Numbered from the stretch's first letter, positions 20,463 to 30,423 are shown. The stretch: DNA of 64,000 nucleotides from Mesonia sp. HuA40 (GCF_008017835.1 NZ_VRLT01000024.1:1-64000), one strand, 5' to 3'. Translations and numbers: made by a program. Notes: generated from the sequence alone by a model not told the origin.

Positions 20463-23400
20463 TTATTTTTTAACAAGCTTTAACATAACAGATTGTCCGT
20501 TAATCGATACTCGCATAAAATAAGGTCCGCTAGCCAAATTAGAAACCTCTAGTTTACTTTGTTGAGCATTTACCGATTGAGTCATCACTTTCTGACCTAA
20601 AAGGTTGTATATCTCAATAGTTTCAATTGGATTGCTGTGATTCACCTGAATGAAATCTTCCATTGGGTTAGGGTAATAAGACAAATCTACCAATAAAGGA
20701 TTCGAGGTACTCAATTCAGAATGAACAGTAATTTCAACCAAACCACTTTCGCATTGATTGGCAGGTGTCTGGCTTACATAGTACTTACCTTGATCAACCA
20801 GAACCTCTGCAGCAGGGTTAGTAATTTCATTAGCGCCAAAAGCATCATAGTACCATTTCAGGTTATCTCCCACTACGCTTAGATCCATAACCGTTTCTCC
20901 TGCTACAAACGACTGGTTGGTTTGAGCTGTTGGTAAGCTAGAGTTAGGCAATATACTTACCACCACTTCTAATCTAGCCGTACTTTCACAAGCATCAACT
21001 GTTTGAGTAGCATAGTAAGTAGAACCATCTACTAAAGGCATTGCATTATCTAATGGTGTAGTGTTCGTATTGCTATCATACCACTGCAAATTAACACCAC
21101 TAGCTTGCAAATCACCTACACGAGCTCCCTCACAGAATTGCTGGGTTGCATTTCCTGTTGGTACTCCTGTTGGCTGATTGTTTACGTCTATGGTAATACT
21201 CTGTCTAGGCGACTCACATAATACTTGCCCAATCATTACCGCATAGTCGTGTGTTTCTCCAAAAGAACCCTGCGGATCACAAGAATCTGTTGGTAAGCTA
21301 CCATATCTATCCATTACGCGCATTCTAGTTAATCCACTAGGAGTATTAGCAGGTAAGGTAATACTACCAGTAGTATTATTAGAACCTGAACTTGAGGCAA
21401 ATAACAGCTCTGTTGCATCATCAAATACACCGTCTTTATTTATATCAATCCAAATTTTCACATAGTTACTTGAGAAATTATGCGTAATACTAAATGGATA
21501 ATTTCCACCAGGAACCATCGCCCCTATTAAACTAGGATCGCTTGTAAAGTCACCATAACCATTAGCTGAACAACCACTTGCCAAATGAACGATATTAGCA
21601 GCTGCCATATCAAAATCATCAATATCATCGCCCGCACCACAATTATTATTAGGCGGAATACAATAAGCTACACCTGCACTTCCAGAACCTCCTTCAATGT
21701 AAACTTCTGCCGCATAAAAAGTGGTAGTTGCAGTAACATTAGCAGCAAAATTTGCTCCTACATTAACCACATTACCTCCAGTTGGAGCATCATACCAATA
21801 TACATCGGTTCCTAAACCGCTAGGCTGACCTACTAAATTTACTACCCCACCTGGCGCACATACTTTTGTTGGACCAGAAATAGTTACACCCATAGCATTA
21901 CAATCAAACTCTTCGGGGGTAACTGCTAATAAAGCCCCTTCACAACCTAAAACAGTTTGCGAAACATAATAGGTTACTCCGTCAACCATTGCTGTAGTAT
22001 CTGCAATTGGCATTGTTCCAGCCGCATCACTGTACCAGTTAAAAGAAGTTGCATATTGAGAGCCCTCTATATCTAAATCGGCTAAGGTATCACCTGACGT
22101 AAAGAAAGGAGATGCCACATCTGTAGTTGGGGCAGCAATATTATTACAATCAAGACCATTGATATTCAAAGTATAGTTAGTACTTCCGTTTTTAGAACTG
22201 ATTACAATAAAAATTTGTTCACCTGCATTCACATAGTAATCTTCAATAAGAATGCTATTAGCCCCCTCATTCACATCTCCAGCTAAACAATTGGTTCCAA
22301 CATCTCCACAACTAGAATAGATAAACATCCCTGTGAAATTATTGGTAATTCCTGTCAATTCAATATCTAATATATCATCATTATTTGGGTCTGCCGTGTA
22401 TTGGTAAACAACATCACTACCATTTAATATATCTACACCTGGGCAGTTACTTCCTGCATCACCATTGAAATTATCGCCAAAAACACTAGTAGTATTGGTA
22501 TCTGTATACGGCAGGTTGGTATAATCTAAAGATACATCTCCCGATTGATTAACGGTAGCGGTAACTTCTGTTCTAGGAGACTCACAAATAACCTCCCCTT
22601 CGATCACCTTCCAATTGTTAAAGTAATAATAGCTTGTAGAAGGACCTCCAAAGGCATATGCTCCAGTAATTGATCCTGTAGAACCAAGCGTATAAGGGAA
22701 GTTTACACCGCTAAAGCTATACATCATTGCCGGACCTGTTGCCAACAACCTGTAGTTACCAGGCGTGGCAGCTGTAAAGTTTAAAGAAAGATCAACAGGC
22801 ACAGGGTTTGAAGAAGACCCTGCAGGAATATTAATTACTTTTGACTGTAATACTGTACCGTTATCATCGGTTAGCTCAACCGTAAGCGGACCTCCGCTAC
22901 CAGAAGAATAAACACGTGTACTTAATATCGTTGTAAATTGATTAACAGTAAAAGTAAGTCCTCTTGGTGTAGATGGTGTACTCGAAAAATCATTAGGAGT
23001 AACTTTACCTTGGTCTTGGTAAGTACCACCCATAAGCATCACTTCTGATGCCCAATAAGACGTAGTTGAGGTTAACTCTTCTGTTGTAAATTGATTTCCT
23101 ACTCCAACGATTTGTCCTCCAGTAGCGGCATCGTACCAAAATACTTGAGAACCCGTTCCGCTTGGTGTAGCCGATAATTGCATAACACCCTTACAAGAAA
23201 CAGTATCGTCTATACTAGAAATAATTGCCAAAGATGTACAATCAATTTCATCAACTGTAATTGGAATTAAAGTACTCTCACAGCCGTTAAAAACTTGAGC
23301 TACATAATAGGTTGTTCCATCAACCAAAGTAGTAGTATCGGCAATCGGATTATTTCCTTGAGGATCGCTATACCATGCAAGGGTAGCTGTATTTTTTGTG

Positions 23401-25406
23401 GTATCTACTTCTAAATCCGCTAAGGTGTCTCCCGCTACAAAATCTTGGAGTGGGTCTGCTACTGGGCTGGCTAAACTGGCACAAGAAAAAGGTATAATAT
23501 CTAAGGTATAGCCAACTGTTGAAGTTAACCAACTCGATACTACTATAAAATAGTCTTGACCGGCTGTCATTTGAAAATCTTCGATTCCAAAATCATCATC
23601 GCTTGGACCAGCCACAGCGCCAGCCACACAGTTAACTCCTAAATCGCCACAGCTTTCATAAACAAAAACCCCTGCATAGTAACCTGACAAGTTGGACATT
23701 AAAATATCTACCAACTCGGTATTGGTTGCGGTATATTTATAAATAACATCGTTACCGCTTAGGTAATTTTCAGATCCAGCACCGCAATTTGTGCCGGGGG
23801 TACCCTCAAACGGATCTCCATAATTAGCGGTATCATTACTATTGTTATAAGGTAGTGCTGTAACTGCTAAATCACCAGCAGCCGAAACGTTTGCTGTTGC
23901 AGCTACACGAGGAGACTCACATTCTAAATCTGCAATAATCACTTGGTAATCGTGTGTTTCTCCGAAAGAACCACCGGCATCACAAGCAGTTGCTCCGCTG
24001 CCGAACGAGCCATATTTACCCATCACTCGCATCACTGTTGCCCCGCCAACAGATGCAGGAATCGTAATGCTTCCAGTTGTTGTACTTCCTCCGTTTGGAG
24101 AATCAAATAGCATTTCTGACGGATCGAAGTTACCGTCCATATTTAAATCGATATAAATTCTCAAATGATGGCTTGAGAAATTGTGCGTAGCACTAAAATT
24201 ATAGGTTGCACCAACCGATAAGGTACCTATCAAGCTAGAATCATTTGTGAAATCGCCATAGGCACCTGTTGAACAGCCTGAACCTAAATGATTTATTCCG
24301 GCATCATTCATAATAAAGTCATCAATATCATCTGAAGAAGTACAACCTATACTATAAGTAGGCGTACAATAGGTGGGTAAACTAGACCCTCCTGAACTCC
24401 CTCCAGAAAAAGCTACTTCCGAGGCATAATAAGTGGTGGTTTGTGTTAGGTACGGAGTAGTAAAACTAGCACCAGCACCAACAAGGTTACCACCTACCGC
24501 TGCGTCATACCAAAAAATATCGCTACCGTTACCACTAGCAGTTGCTGTCAAAACGGTACTACCTGCGCAAGTAATAGATCCATCTGTAGTTGAGCTAATC
24601 CCTAAATTCAATGGTCCGCAATCAATAGTTGTGGTACCTGAAATAGGACCCACCCAGGCAGAATCACCATTGGTACCACAATTTGCCCGCACATAAAAGT
24701 CATAAGTTGTACTATCTGTAAGTCCTGATATGGTAGTATTTGGATTTGTGTTTACCACTACAGTCGTCCCAGCACCTTGAGTAAAACCAGGAGCACCGTA
24801 TTCCACTTCCCAAGATGAAACCGTTCCTGTTTGACTCCAAGACAAATCTAAAGTTGTATTGGTCTTATTAGAAACTTGAAGATTGTTCGGTGCAATGCAA
24901 GTAGGTGCAGTTTGATAATTCACTGTAATGGTCCAGGTGTTGTCATCTACTTTATTATATTGTGTATCACATAGAGACCCTCCATAGGTTCTCCAAGCCT
25001 TCATTTCAAAAGTCAAAACATCCCCTCCATTATAAAAACCGTTTGCTATAGCGATATTGGTTCTGTTATAATTTTGAGTCCCTGCCGAGGAACCTGAGCC
25101 ATTAACAACCGCCTCTTCTATACCATTTATTGCTATTTGGGAGCGTTGCTCGCTCATCCAGCCACCAGAGGCAGCCGTCATATCGTAGGCCACGTCAAAT
25201 CCGGTTACCTGCCAAGGCCCTCCAGCAGGCAAAGTAATATCTAAAGTCGTGCTAGGCCCTGTACAACTAGCATCGTAACTGCCATAAGAAGTAGGTATAT
25301 CTCCTAAACTATAAGTAGCAGAAACCGTAGACTGCGCAGAAACGCTTGCTACGCCCAATACCACTAGGCAGAATGTTAAAAAAAAGCTTAAGTAGTTTTT
25401 TTTCAT
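20463..25406 (-). CDS. Giant T9SS type A surface protein with two GEVED domains
   Basis: 1647 residues, signal peptide ending VASVSAQ. After a unique beta-rich N-terminal domain (about 26-165) comes a fibronectin III domain (WEVEYGAPGFTQG), then repeated blocks: an Ig-like module ending IFWYDAAVGG, a first GEVED domain (about 342-492, YCTPTYSIGC to GGSFGETHDYQV), a PPC-like domain (GVFVYESCGDLGVNC), Ig-like modules, another lectin-like block, a second PPC-like domain, a second GEVED domain (about 1242-1395), two Ig-like modules and a type A sorting domain (YYPNPMEDFIQVNH, IEIYNLLGQKVM, ASGPYFMRVS). Long parts are close paralogues of the neighbouring 1970-residue protein, including the sorting domain. 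Likely a surface adhesin; ligand unknown. Confidence 0.92.
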   Translation of the reverse strand: MKKNYLSFFLTFCLVVLGVASVSAQSTVSATYSLGDIPTSYGSYDASCTGPSTTLDITLPAGGPWQVTGFDVAYDMTAASGGWMSEQRSQIAINGIEEAVVNGSGSSAGTQNYNRTNIAIANGFYNGGDVLTFEMKAWRTYGGSLCDTQYNKVDDNTWTITVNYQTAPTCIAPNNLQVSNKTNTTLDLSWSQTGTVSSWEVEYGAPGFTQGAGTTVVVNTNPNTTISGLTDSTTYDFYVRANCGTNGDSAWVGPISGTTTIDCGPLNLGISSTTDGSITCAGSTVLTATASGNGSDIFWYDAAVGGNLVGAGASFTTPYLTQTTTYYASEVAFSGGSSGGSSLPTYCTPTYSIGCTSSDDIDDFIMNDAGINHLGSGCSTGAYGDFTNDSSLIGTLSVGATYNFSATHNFSSHHLRIYIDLNMDGNFDPSEMLFDSPNGGSTTTGSITIPASVGGATVMRVMGKYGSFGSGATACDAGGSFGETHDYQVIIADLECESPRVAATANVSAAGDLAVTALPYNNSNDTANYGDPFEGTPGTNCGAGSENYLSGNDVIYKYTATNTELVDILMSNLSGYYAGVFVYESCGDLGVNCVAGAVAGPSDDDFGIEDFQMTAGQDYFIVVSSWLTSTVGYTLDIIPFSCASLASPVADPLQDFVAGDTLADLEVDTTKNTATLAWYSDPQGNNPIADTTTLVDGTTYYVAQVFNGCESTLIPITVDEIDCTSLAIISSIDDTVSCKGVMQLSATPSGTGSQVFWYDAATGGQIVGVGNQFTTEELTSTTSYWASEVMLMGGTYQDQGKVTPNDFSSTPSTPRGLTFTVNQFTTILSTRVYSSGSGGPLTVELTDDNGTVLQSKVINIPAGSSSNPVPVDLSLNFTAATPGNYRLLATGPAMMYSFSGVNFPYTLGSTGSITGAYAFGGPSTSYYYFNNWKVIEGEVICESPRTEVTATVNQSGDVSLDYTNLPYTDTNTTSVFGDNFNGDAGSNCPGVDILNGSDVVYQYTADPNNDDILDIELTGITNNFTGMFIYSSCGDVGTNCLAGDVNEGANSILIEDYYVNAGEQIFIVISSKNGSTNYTLNINGLDCNNIAAPTTDVASPFFTSGDTLADLDIEGSQYATSFNWYSDAAGTMPIADTTAMVDGVTYYVSQTVLGCEGALLAVTPEEFDCNAMGVTISGPTKVCAPGGVVNLVGQPSGLGTDVYWYDAPTGGNVVNVGANFAANVTATTTFYAAEVYIEGGSGSAGVAYCIPPNNNCGAGDDIDDFDMAAANIVHLASGCSANGYGDFTSDPSLIGAMVPGGNYPFSITHNFSSNYVKIWIDINKDGVFDDATELLFASSSGSNNTTGSITLPANTPSGLTRMRVMDRYGSLPTDSCDPQGSFGETHDYAVMIGQVLCESPRQSITIDVNNQPTGVPTGNATQQFCEGARVGDLQASGVNLQWYDSNTNTTPLDNAMPLVDGSTYYATQTVDACESTARLEVVVSILPNSSLPTAQTNQSFVAGETVMDLSVVGDNLKWYYDAFGANEITNPAAEVLVDQGKYYVSQTPANQCESGLVEITVHSELSTSNPLLVDLSYYPNPMEDFIQVNHSNPIETIEIYNLLGQKVMTQSVNAQQSKLEVSNLASGPYFMRVSINGQSVMLKLVKK

Positions 25407-25453
25407 AATTATTATTTTTGAATATGTTGATTAAATGGTTTACAAAAACTTAA

Positions 25454-25461
25454 CAAATATA
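25454..25461 (-). promoter_or_regulatory. -7 box for the 1647-residue surface protein gene
   Basis: TATATTTG on the minus strand, 48 bases before the ATG at 25406. No convincing -33 TTG was seen. Confidence 0.5.
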
Positions 25462-25579
25462 TACTTTTTAGGTTTAAATCCTAATTATGTGATAGCTTTT
25501 TAAAGCAAATAGATAGAATTTAATTTTCGTAAATAAATCTTAAAAAATTATATTTCTGCAATAGACTTACGTATTTTTC

Positions 25580-25587
25580 TATCTTTG
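25580..25587 (+). promoter_or_regulatory. -7 box of the metK promoter
   Basis: TATCTTTG, a perfect TAnnTTTG, placing the transcript start a few bases before the SAM-II-like leader. The resulting 5' leader is about 100 bases. Confidence 0.65.
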
Positions 25588-25598
25588 CTCATGTTAAA

Positions 25599-25680
25599 CA
25601 GGGAAAGATTTGACTGATTGCAACCCTTAAAAAATGCTAAAGCAGAAATTCTACTTTAGTGGCGTGACCCAAATCTTTCT
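25599..25680 (+). ncRNA. Candidate SAM-II-class riboswitch in the metK leader
   Basis: The 5' leader carries GATTTGACTGATTGCAA (25607-25623) followed by TAAAAAATGCTAAAGC (25628-25643). As remembered, the SAM-II aptamer core has a loop GAUUUnnnnnnAUUGCA closed by a short P1 and then a GAUAAAUGnnGCUAAA strand, which these match in order and spacing. P1 would be AGGG/CCCT (25600-25603 with 25624-25627). A second feature is a perfect 10-bp repeat, GAAAGATTTG (25603-25612) with CAAATCTTTC (25670-25679), which would compete with the aptamer fold and ends 15 bases before the ATG. Position in front of SAM synthetase supports feedback control. Confidence 0.65.
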
Positions 25681-25694
25681 AAATTATTTAAAAC

Positions 25695-26951
25695 ATGCCT
25701 TACTTATTTACTTCTGAAAGTGTTTCTGAAGGACATCCCGATAAAATAGCCGATCAAATTAGCGATACATTGCTAGATAATTTTCTGGCTTTTGATAATT
25801 CTTCAAAAGTTGCCTGCGAAACCATGGTAACTACCGGCCAAGTAGTTTTGGCAGGTGAAGTAAAATCAAATACCTATATAGACGTACAACAAATTGCTAG
25901 AGAAGTGATAAATGACATAGGATATACCAAAGGAGAATATCGTTTTAGCGGAGATTCTTGCGGAGTTATCTCCTTAATTCATGAACAGTCTCCCGACATC
26001 AATCAAGGAGTAGATCGAGCAACTCAAGAGGAACAAGGAGCAGGAGACCAAGGAATGATGTTTGGATATGCTACCAATGAGACTGAAAACTATATGCCTC
26101 TAGCATTAGACATCTCACACAAATTGCTTATTGAGTTGGCCAAAATCAGGAGAGAAGGGAAAGAAATGACTTATCTTAGACCCGATTCAAAAAGTCAGGT
26201 TACCATAGAATATAGCGATGAAAACGTACCTCAAAAAATTGTAGCTATTGTTTTGTCTACCCAGCACGATGAGTTTGATGAAAATGAGGCTGATATGTTA
26301 GCTACGATAAAAAAAGACATTCAAGAAATTTTAATTCCGCGCATAAAAAATCAACTTCCAGAAGGGCTTCAAGATTTATTTACAGATGATATTGTTTACC
26401 ATATTAACCCTACAGGAAAATTTGTGATTGGTGGGCCGCACGGAGATGCAGGATTAACGGGTAGAAAAATTATTGTTGACACCTACGGCGGAAAAGGCGC
26501 CCACGGTGGTGGTGCGTTCTCGGGCAAAGATCCTAGCAAGGTAGATCGAAGTGCCGCTTATGCCGCAAGACATATTGCTAAAAATTTAGTTGCCGCTGGT
26601 GTTGCCGATGAAATTTTAGTACAAGTATCCTATGCTATTGGTGTAGCAGAACCTACGTCTATTTTTGTTGACACCTACAAGAGCAGTCATTTAAACATTT
26701 CGGATGGAGAAATTGCAAAAAAGGTAGCTCAGATTTTTGATATGCGCCCTGCTGCTATAGAAAAACGTCTTGCACTACGCAACCCTATTTATAGAGAAAC
26801 CTCTGCATACGGCCATATGGGTAAGACCCCAAGAACAGTTACTAAAGTTTTTGAAAGCCCTTACTCTGGTGTGGTAAAGCACGAAGTTGAACTCTTTACT
26901 TGGGAAAAATTAGATTATGTAGATAAAATTAAAGATGTTTTTGAAATATAG
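25695..26951 (+). CDS. metK: S-adenosylmethionine synthetase
   Basis: 418-residue cytosolic enzyme making SAM from methionine and ATP. Family signatures: [12 protein letters not shown] (residues 13-24, ATP/Mg site), the [12 protein letters not shown] hexapeptide region, [20 protein letters not shown], and the phosphate-binding [19 protein letters not shown]. Length is slightly above the usual 385-400, in line with Bacteroidota members. It is monocistronic: its own promoter and riboswitch-like leader upstream and a strong terminator 20 bases after the stop. Confidence 0.98.
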   Translation: MPYLFTSESVSEGHPDKIADQISDTLLDNFLAFDNSSKVACETMVTTGQVVLAGEVKSNTYIDVQQIAREVINDIGYTKGEYRFSGDSCGVISLIHEQSPDINQGVDRATQEEQGAGDQGMMFGYATNETENYMPLALDISHKLLIELAKIRREGKEMTYLRPDSKSQVTIEYSDENVPQKIVAIVLSTQHDEFDENEADMLATIKKDIQEILIPRIKNQLPEGLQDLFTDDIVYHINPTGKFVIGGPHGDAGLTGRKIIVDTYGGKGAHGGGAFSGKDPSKVDRSAAYAARHIAKNLVAAGVADEILVQVSYAIGVAEPTSIFVDTYKSSHLNISDGEIAKKVAQIFDMRPAAIEKRLALRNPIYRETSAYGHMGKTPRTVTKVFESPYSGVVKHEVELFTWEKLDYVDKIKDVFEI

Positions 26952-26971
26952 GACGCACTTGATATATCACC

Positions 26972-27010
26972 AACCGCCCTTCTAAATCGTATTTAGAAGG
27001 GCGGTTTTTT
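26972..27010 (+). terminator. Strong rho-independent terminator of metK
   Basis: A perfect 16-bp stem (26972-26987 with 26991-27006), 3-base loop CGT, ending in six T. Confidence 0.95.
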
Positions 27011-27095
27011 AACCCTCTTGGATCTCATTTATGGAGTTCATATTTATTTAAATAACACCAAATGCATCTGAATTCTGTTGCTTAATTTTTTTTTG

Positions 27096-27103
27096 TATTC
27101 TTG
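27096..27103 (+). promoter_or_regulatory. Possible -7 box of the marC-family gene
   Basis: TATTCTTG, one mismatch to TAnnTTTG, 22 bases before the ATG, with a TTG at 27078-27080. Confidence 0.35.
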
Positions 27104-27125
27104 CAATAAAATTTAACTGGCCGTT

Positions 27126-27773
27126 ATGAGCGATTTACTTGGTTTTGGGTTATTAGCATTTACTTCTTTCTTCACCCTGATTAATCCAATAGGCACCATG
27201 CCCGTTTTTATGAGCATGACCTCTGAGCTAGATGCAGAACACCGCAATAAAACGGCGAGAAAAGCAACCATTGCTGCTTTTTTCACTATTGTAGCTTTTG
27301 CTTTTTCAGGACAACTTCTTTTTCAATTTTTCGGTATATCGGTAAATAGTTTTCGATTGGTGGGAGGGGTTATTTTCTTTCTTATGGGTATGGACATGCT
27401 TCAAGCAAGATTAGCCAGTGTAAAAGTAAAGACCAAATTAGAAAAGAAAAGTTATGTAGAAGATATTTCAATTACCCCACTGGCAATACCTATGATTTCT
27501 GGACCAGGATCAATTACCAATGCTATCATAATGATGGAAGACGCTAAAACCATTCAGTCCAAAATTGCCTTAATAGGAGCTATATTCTTGGTTTTATTAC
27601 TCACCTATTTAATATTGCTTAGTTCTTCTAAAATATTAAAAATACTAGGCAATACAGGAAAAAATGTCTTGATGCGTTTAATGGGGTTAATAGTAATGGT
27701 TATTGCAGTAGAATTTTTCTTTAGCGGACTAAAACCCATATTAATAGATATTCTCAATAGTTCGAATTTATAG
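27126..27773 (+). CDS. MarC family integral membrane protein
   Basis: 215 residues, usual length for the family, with about six membrane helices. Opening helix contains FFTLINPIGTMPVFMSMT, the conserved MarC/NAAT stretch; a second conserved patch is PLAIPMISGPGSITNAI. MarC-type proteins are inner-membrane proteins of unsettled function (some relatives in archaea move small neutral amino acids; a role in drug resistance was withdrawn for E. coli MarC). It stands alone between the metK terminator and a gene-free region. Confidence 0.9.
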   Translation: MSDLLGFGLLAFTSFFTLINPIGTMPVFMSMTSELDAEHRNKTARKATIAAFFTIVAFAFSGQLLFQFFGISVNSFRLVGGVIFFLMGMDMLQARLASVKVKTKLEKKSYVEDISITPLAIPMISGPGSITNAIIMMEDAKTIQSKIALIGAIFLVLLLTYLILLSSSKILKILGNTGKNVLMRLMGLIVMVIAVEFFFSGLKPILIDILNSSNL

Positions 27774-28287
27774 ATTTTTTCAGCTTTTTAAGCGTTAATT
27801 ACTACTTAGTAACTATAAGTTTATATAAAAAGGTGTATCCGATATTAACTAAACCACTACATATTAGCGGTAGCTCACGCTTAACTTACTATTTATAAGT
27901 AGAAATATTTACCTCTCGATCATTTGACACCTTAATAAAAGAGGTTGCTACTACTCTAATAAAAGCAAACACAAAATTAAATTGGAAAGAAAATTCAAGT
28001 CTCAGTTACGCAAGCATGTTATTAAATGGTTAATTCATTAATAAATTTAGACACAATTTTAAAAAAATAATAAAATAATGGCGAGATAATAATTGGCTCG
28101 ATTTATGATGTAGAAATTGAAAAAGTTGACTTTACTAAGTAGACTATAAAAATTTATCTAAACATAAATATTAGTGTTAATTTACTGTCCCGCGTTAAAG
28201 CGATATAAAATTATGGTTTTATATTCTTGTTTTATTTGCCATTAGCCAAAATGTTATTCAACAAGTTAAGCTAGTGGGACAGTTTTT
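27774..28287 (+). other. Gene-free 514-base interval
   Basis: No credible reading frame on either strand. The base composition is very AT-rich. It contains imperfect inverted repeats (TTAAGCGT at 27788 with ACGCTTAA at 27877; CTACTTA at 27802 with TAAGTAG at 27896) and the structured block 28184-28289 listed separately. No promoter was identified with confidence. It may be a decayed gene or mobile element, or hold an unannotated RNA. Confidence 0.5.
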
Positions 28288-28289
28288 TT
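28184..28289. repeat. Nested inverted repeats ending in a T7 run
   Basis: Outer arms ACTGTCCC (28184-28191) and GGGACAGT (28276-28283) enclose two inner hairpins: ATATAAAA/TTTTATAT (28203-28210, 28217-28224) and CTTGTT/AACAAG (28226-28231, 28260-28265). On the plus strand the last arm runs straight into seven T, which overlaps the stop codon of tex. It could be a small structured RNA with its own terminator, a bidirectional 3' end, or the terminal repeats of a vestigial element. Confidence 0.4.
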
Positions 28290-30423
28290 ACTTTTCGTTC
28301 AATTTTATTTTTTTGAGTTGTATACGCTTTCGCGGAAGATCTATCTCGAGTACTTTCACCAATATTTGTTCATGTAAGTGTACATATTCATTTACATCAC
28401 TTACAAATTCATCGGCTAGGTTAGACACGTGAATCAAGCCACTTTCCTTTATTCCTATCGATACAAAACAACCAAAATTGGTAATATTATTTACAATTCC
28501 AGGTAAACGCATACCTACTTCTAAATCGGCAATGGTTTTTATATTCTGATTAAAGCTAAAAGCCTTAGCTTTTTCTCTTATATCTCTGCCCGGTTTTTTC
28601 ATCTCTTCTCTTATGTCTTCGAGGGTTGGTAAACCAAACTTTGTTGTACAATATCGCTCTAAATCAATACTGTTTAATAAGGCATCATTGCCTATCAAAT
28701 CAACCACCTCAACCCCTTCTTCTTGCGCTATTTTTTTTACCAATTCATATTGCTCTGGGTGTACAGCAGAATCATCTAACGGATTTTCACTTTGCTTCAC
28801 TCGTAAAAACCCAGCGGCTTGTTGATAAACTTTTGCACCTAAGCGCGGAACTTTTTTAAGGTCTACTCTTTTACCAAATGCACCATGCTCGTGCCTAAAC
28901 GTCACAATATTTTCGGCTAGTTTTTCACCAATACCCGATACATGTTGCAATAAAGACTTACTCGCCGAATTTAAATTAACTCCAACCGTGTTCACGCAGT
29001 GCTCTACCACTCTATCTAAACTCCGCTGCAATTCAATTTGATTTACATCGTGTTGATATTGGCCCACACCAATTGATTTAGGATCAATTTTAACCAGTTC
29101 GGCCAAGGGGTCTTGTAGTCTTCTCCCTATAGATATTGCTCCTCTAACCGTAATATCATAATTAGGAAATTCTTCTCTAGCAATCGATGAAGCCGAATAA
29201 ATGGAAGCACCCGCCTCGCTCACCACAAAAACTTCTATAGGATGTTTAAACTGTATGCGCTTAACCAAAGCTTCGGTTTCTCGCGATGCCGTCCCATCAC
29301 CAATGGCAATTGCCTCAATTTTATAAGCCTCGCATAAAGTACTTATCTTCTTGATACTTTCTTTGTGTTGTTTTTGTGGCGGATGCGGAAAAATAGTTTC
29401 ATTATGCATTAAATCGCCTTGTTCATCTATACAAACCAGTTTACAACCTGTTCTAAAACCGGGATCTAGCGCCAAAACTCTTTTTTGCCCCAGTGGCGCA
29501 CCCAATAACAACTGTTTTAAATTTTTAGCAAAAACACTTATAGCGGTAGCATCTGCTCTTTGCTTAGCTTCTTGAAAAATTTCTTTACTCAAGCTAGGAT
29601 ACATCAAACGTTTATAAGCGTCTTTAATAACATCCTTTAAAAAAGAGGCAGTTTCTCCTTGTGTTTTTATCAATTTACTTTCAAACTTCGCTAATAAATG
29701 TTGTTCGTCTATCACCAGTTTTATTCGTATAACACCAGCCTGTTCGGCTCTTGAAATCGCTAAAAATCGATGAGATGGCAGGTTTTTCAATCGCTCTTCC
29801 CAATCAAAATAATCCTTATACTTTTGAGCGTTTTCCTCCTCCTTTTTACTGGAAATTACTCGTGCCTTTAAAAAACTAAATTCTTGCAATTGAAAACGCA
29901 AATAATTCCGTAAATCAATTCGTTCAGCTATCCACTCGGCAATGATAAACCCCGCCCCAGTGAGCGCGTCCTGACTCGTCTTTACTTGGCTCGAACAGTA
30001 AGACTTACTTAAATCACGTAGGTCTGTACGTTTTTGTACCATAATTTGTTTGGCCAGTGGTTCAAGTCCTAAAGCCTTTGCTTCATCGGCTTTGGTTTTT
30101 CGCTTTTTCTTATAAGGCAAATACAAATCTTCTAGCCTTGTTAAGTCTTGAGCCTCTTTTATTTGCTTTTTTAAGTCTGTAGTTAGCACCCCATCCGCCT
30201 CTAAGCGATTTAAAATAGATTCTCGTCGCTTTTCTAGTGTCAAATAGTCTTCTTGTGCTTTACGGATTTGCTCTAGGTCAACTTCATCTAATTGCTGGGT
30301 AAATTCTTTTCTGTACCGAGCGATAAAAGGTATGGTGGCATCTTCAGAAAAAAGTTGTAATGCTTTCTCTATACGTTGACTCTCTAGCTTAGTGTGCTGT
30401 TCTATATATTGGATTACTTGCAT
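28288..30423 (-). CDS. tex: Tex family RNA-binding transcription accessory protein
   Basis: 711 residues, within the family range. The N-terminal helical region (about 1-310) includes the Tex hallmark TIPFIARYRKE; then comes a YqgF/RNase H-like fold (VLALDPGFRTGCKLVCID, from about 314), helix-hairpin-helix motifs (LLQHVSGIGEKLAENIV, about 490-560) and a C-terminal S1 domain (GMRLPGIVNNITNFGCFVSI, about 635-707). Tex proteins bind nucleic acid and act with RNA polymerase; the family is near-universal in bacteria. Start ATG 30423. It runs convergently toward the marC gene and lacks an obvious T-run terminator of its own apart from the nested repeat just past its stop. Confidence 0.96.
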   Translation of the reverse strand: MQVIQYIEQHTKLESQRIEKALQLFSEDATIPFIARYRKEFTQQLDEVDLEQIRKAQEDYLTLEKRRESILNRLEADGVLTTDLKKQIKEAQDLTRLEDLYLPYKKKRKTKADEAKALGLEPLAKQIMVQKRTDLRDLSKSYCSSQVKTSQDALTGAGFIIAEWIAERIDLRNYLRFQLQEFSFLKARVISSKKEEENAQKYKDYFDWEERLKNLPSHRFLAISRAEQAGVIRIKLVIDEQHLLAKFESKLIKTQGETASFLKDVIKDAYKRLMYPSLSKEIFQEAKQRADATAISVFAKNLKQLLLGAPLGQKRVLALDPGFRTGCKLVCIDEQGDLMHNETIFPHPPQKQHKESIKKISTLCEAYKIEAIAIGDGTASRETEALVKRIQFKHPIEVFVVSEAGASIYSASSIAREEFPNYDITVRGAISIGRRLQDPLAELVKIDPKSIGVGQYQHDVNQIELQRSLDRVVEHCVNTVGVNLNSASKSLLQHVSGIGEKLAENIVTFRHEHGAFGKRVDLKKVPRLGAKVYQQAAGFLRVKQSENPLDDSAVHPEQYELVKKIAQEEGVEVVDLIGNDALLNSIDLERYCTTKFGLPTLEDIREEMKKPGRDIREKAKAFSFNQNIKTIADLEVGMRLPGIVNNITNFGCFVSIGIKESGLIHVSNLADEFVSDVNEYVHLHEQILVKVLEIDLPRKRIQLKKIKLNEK

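Noticed and set aside
653-24773. Plus-strand open frames inside the surface-protein genes
   Set aside because: They are short, lack family motifs and mirror the codon pattern of the large minus-strand genes.
28184-28289. 6S RNA
   Set aside because: The paired block is only about 100 nt, too short, and lacks a recognisable central bubble.
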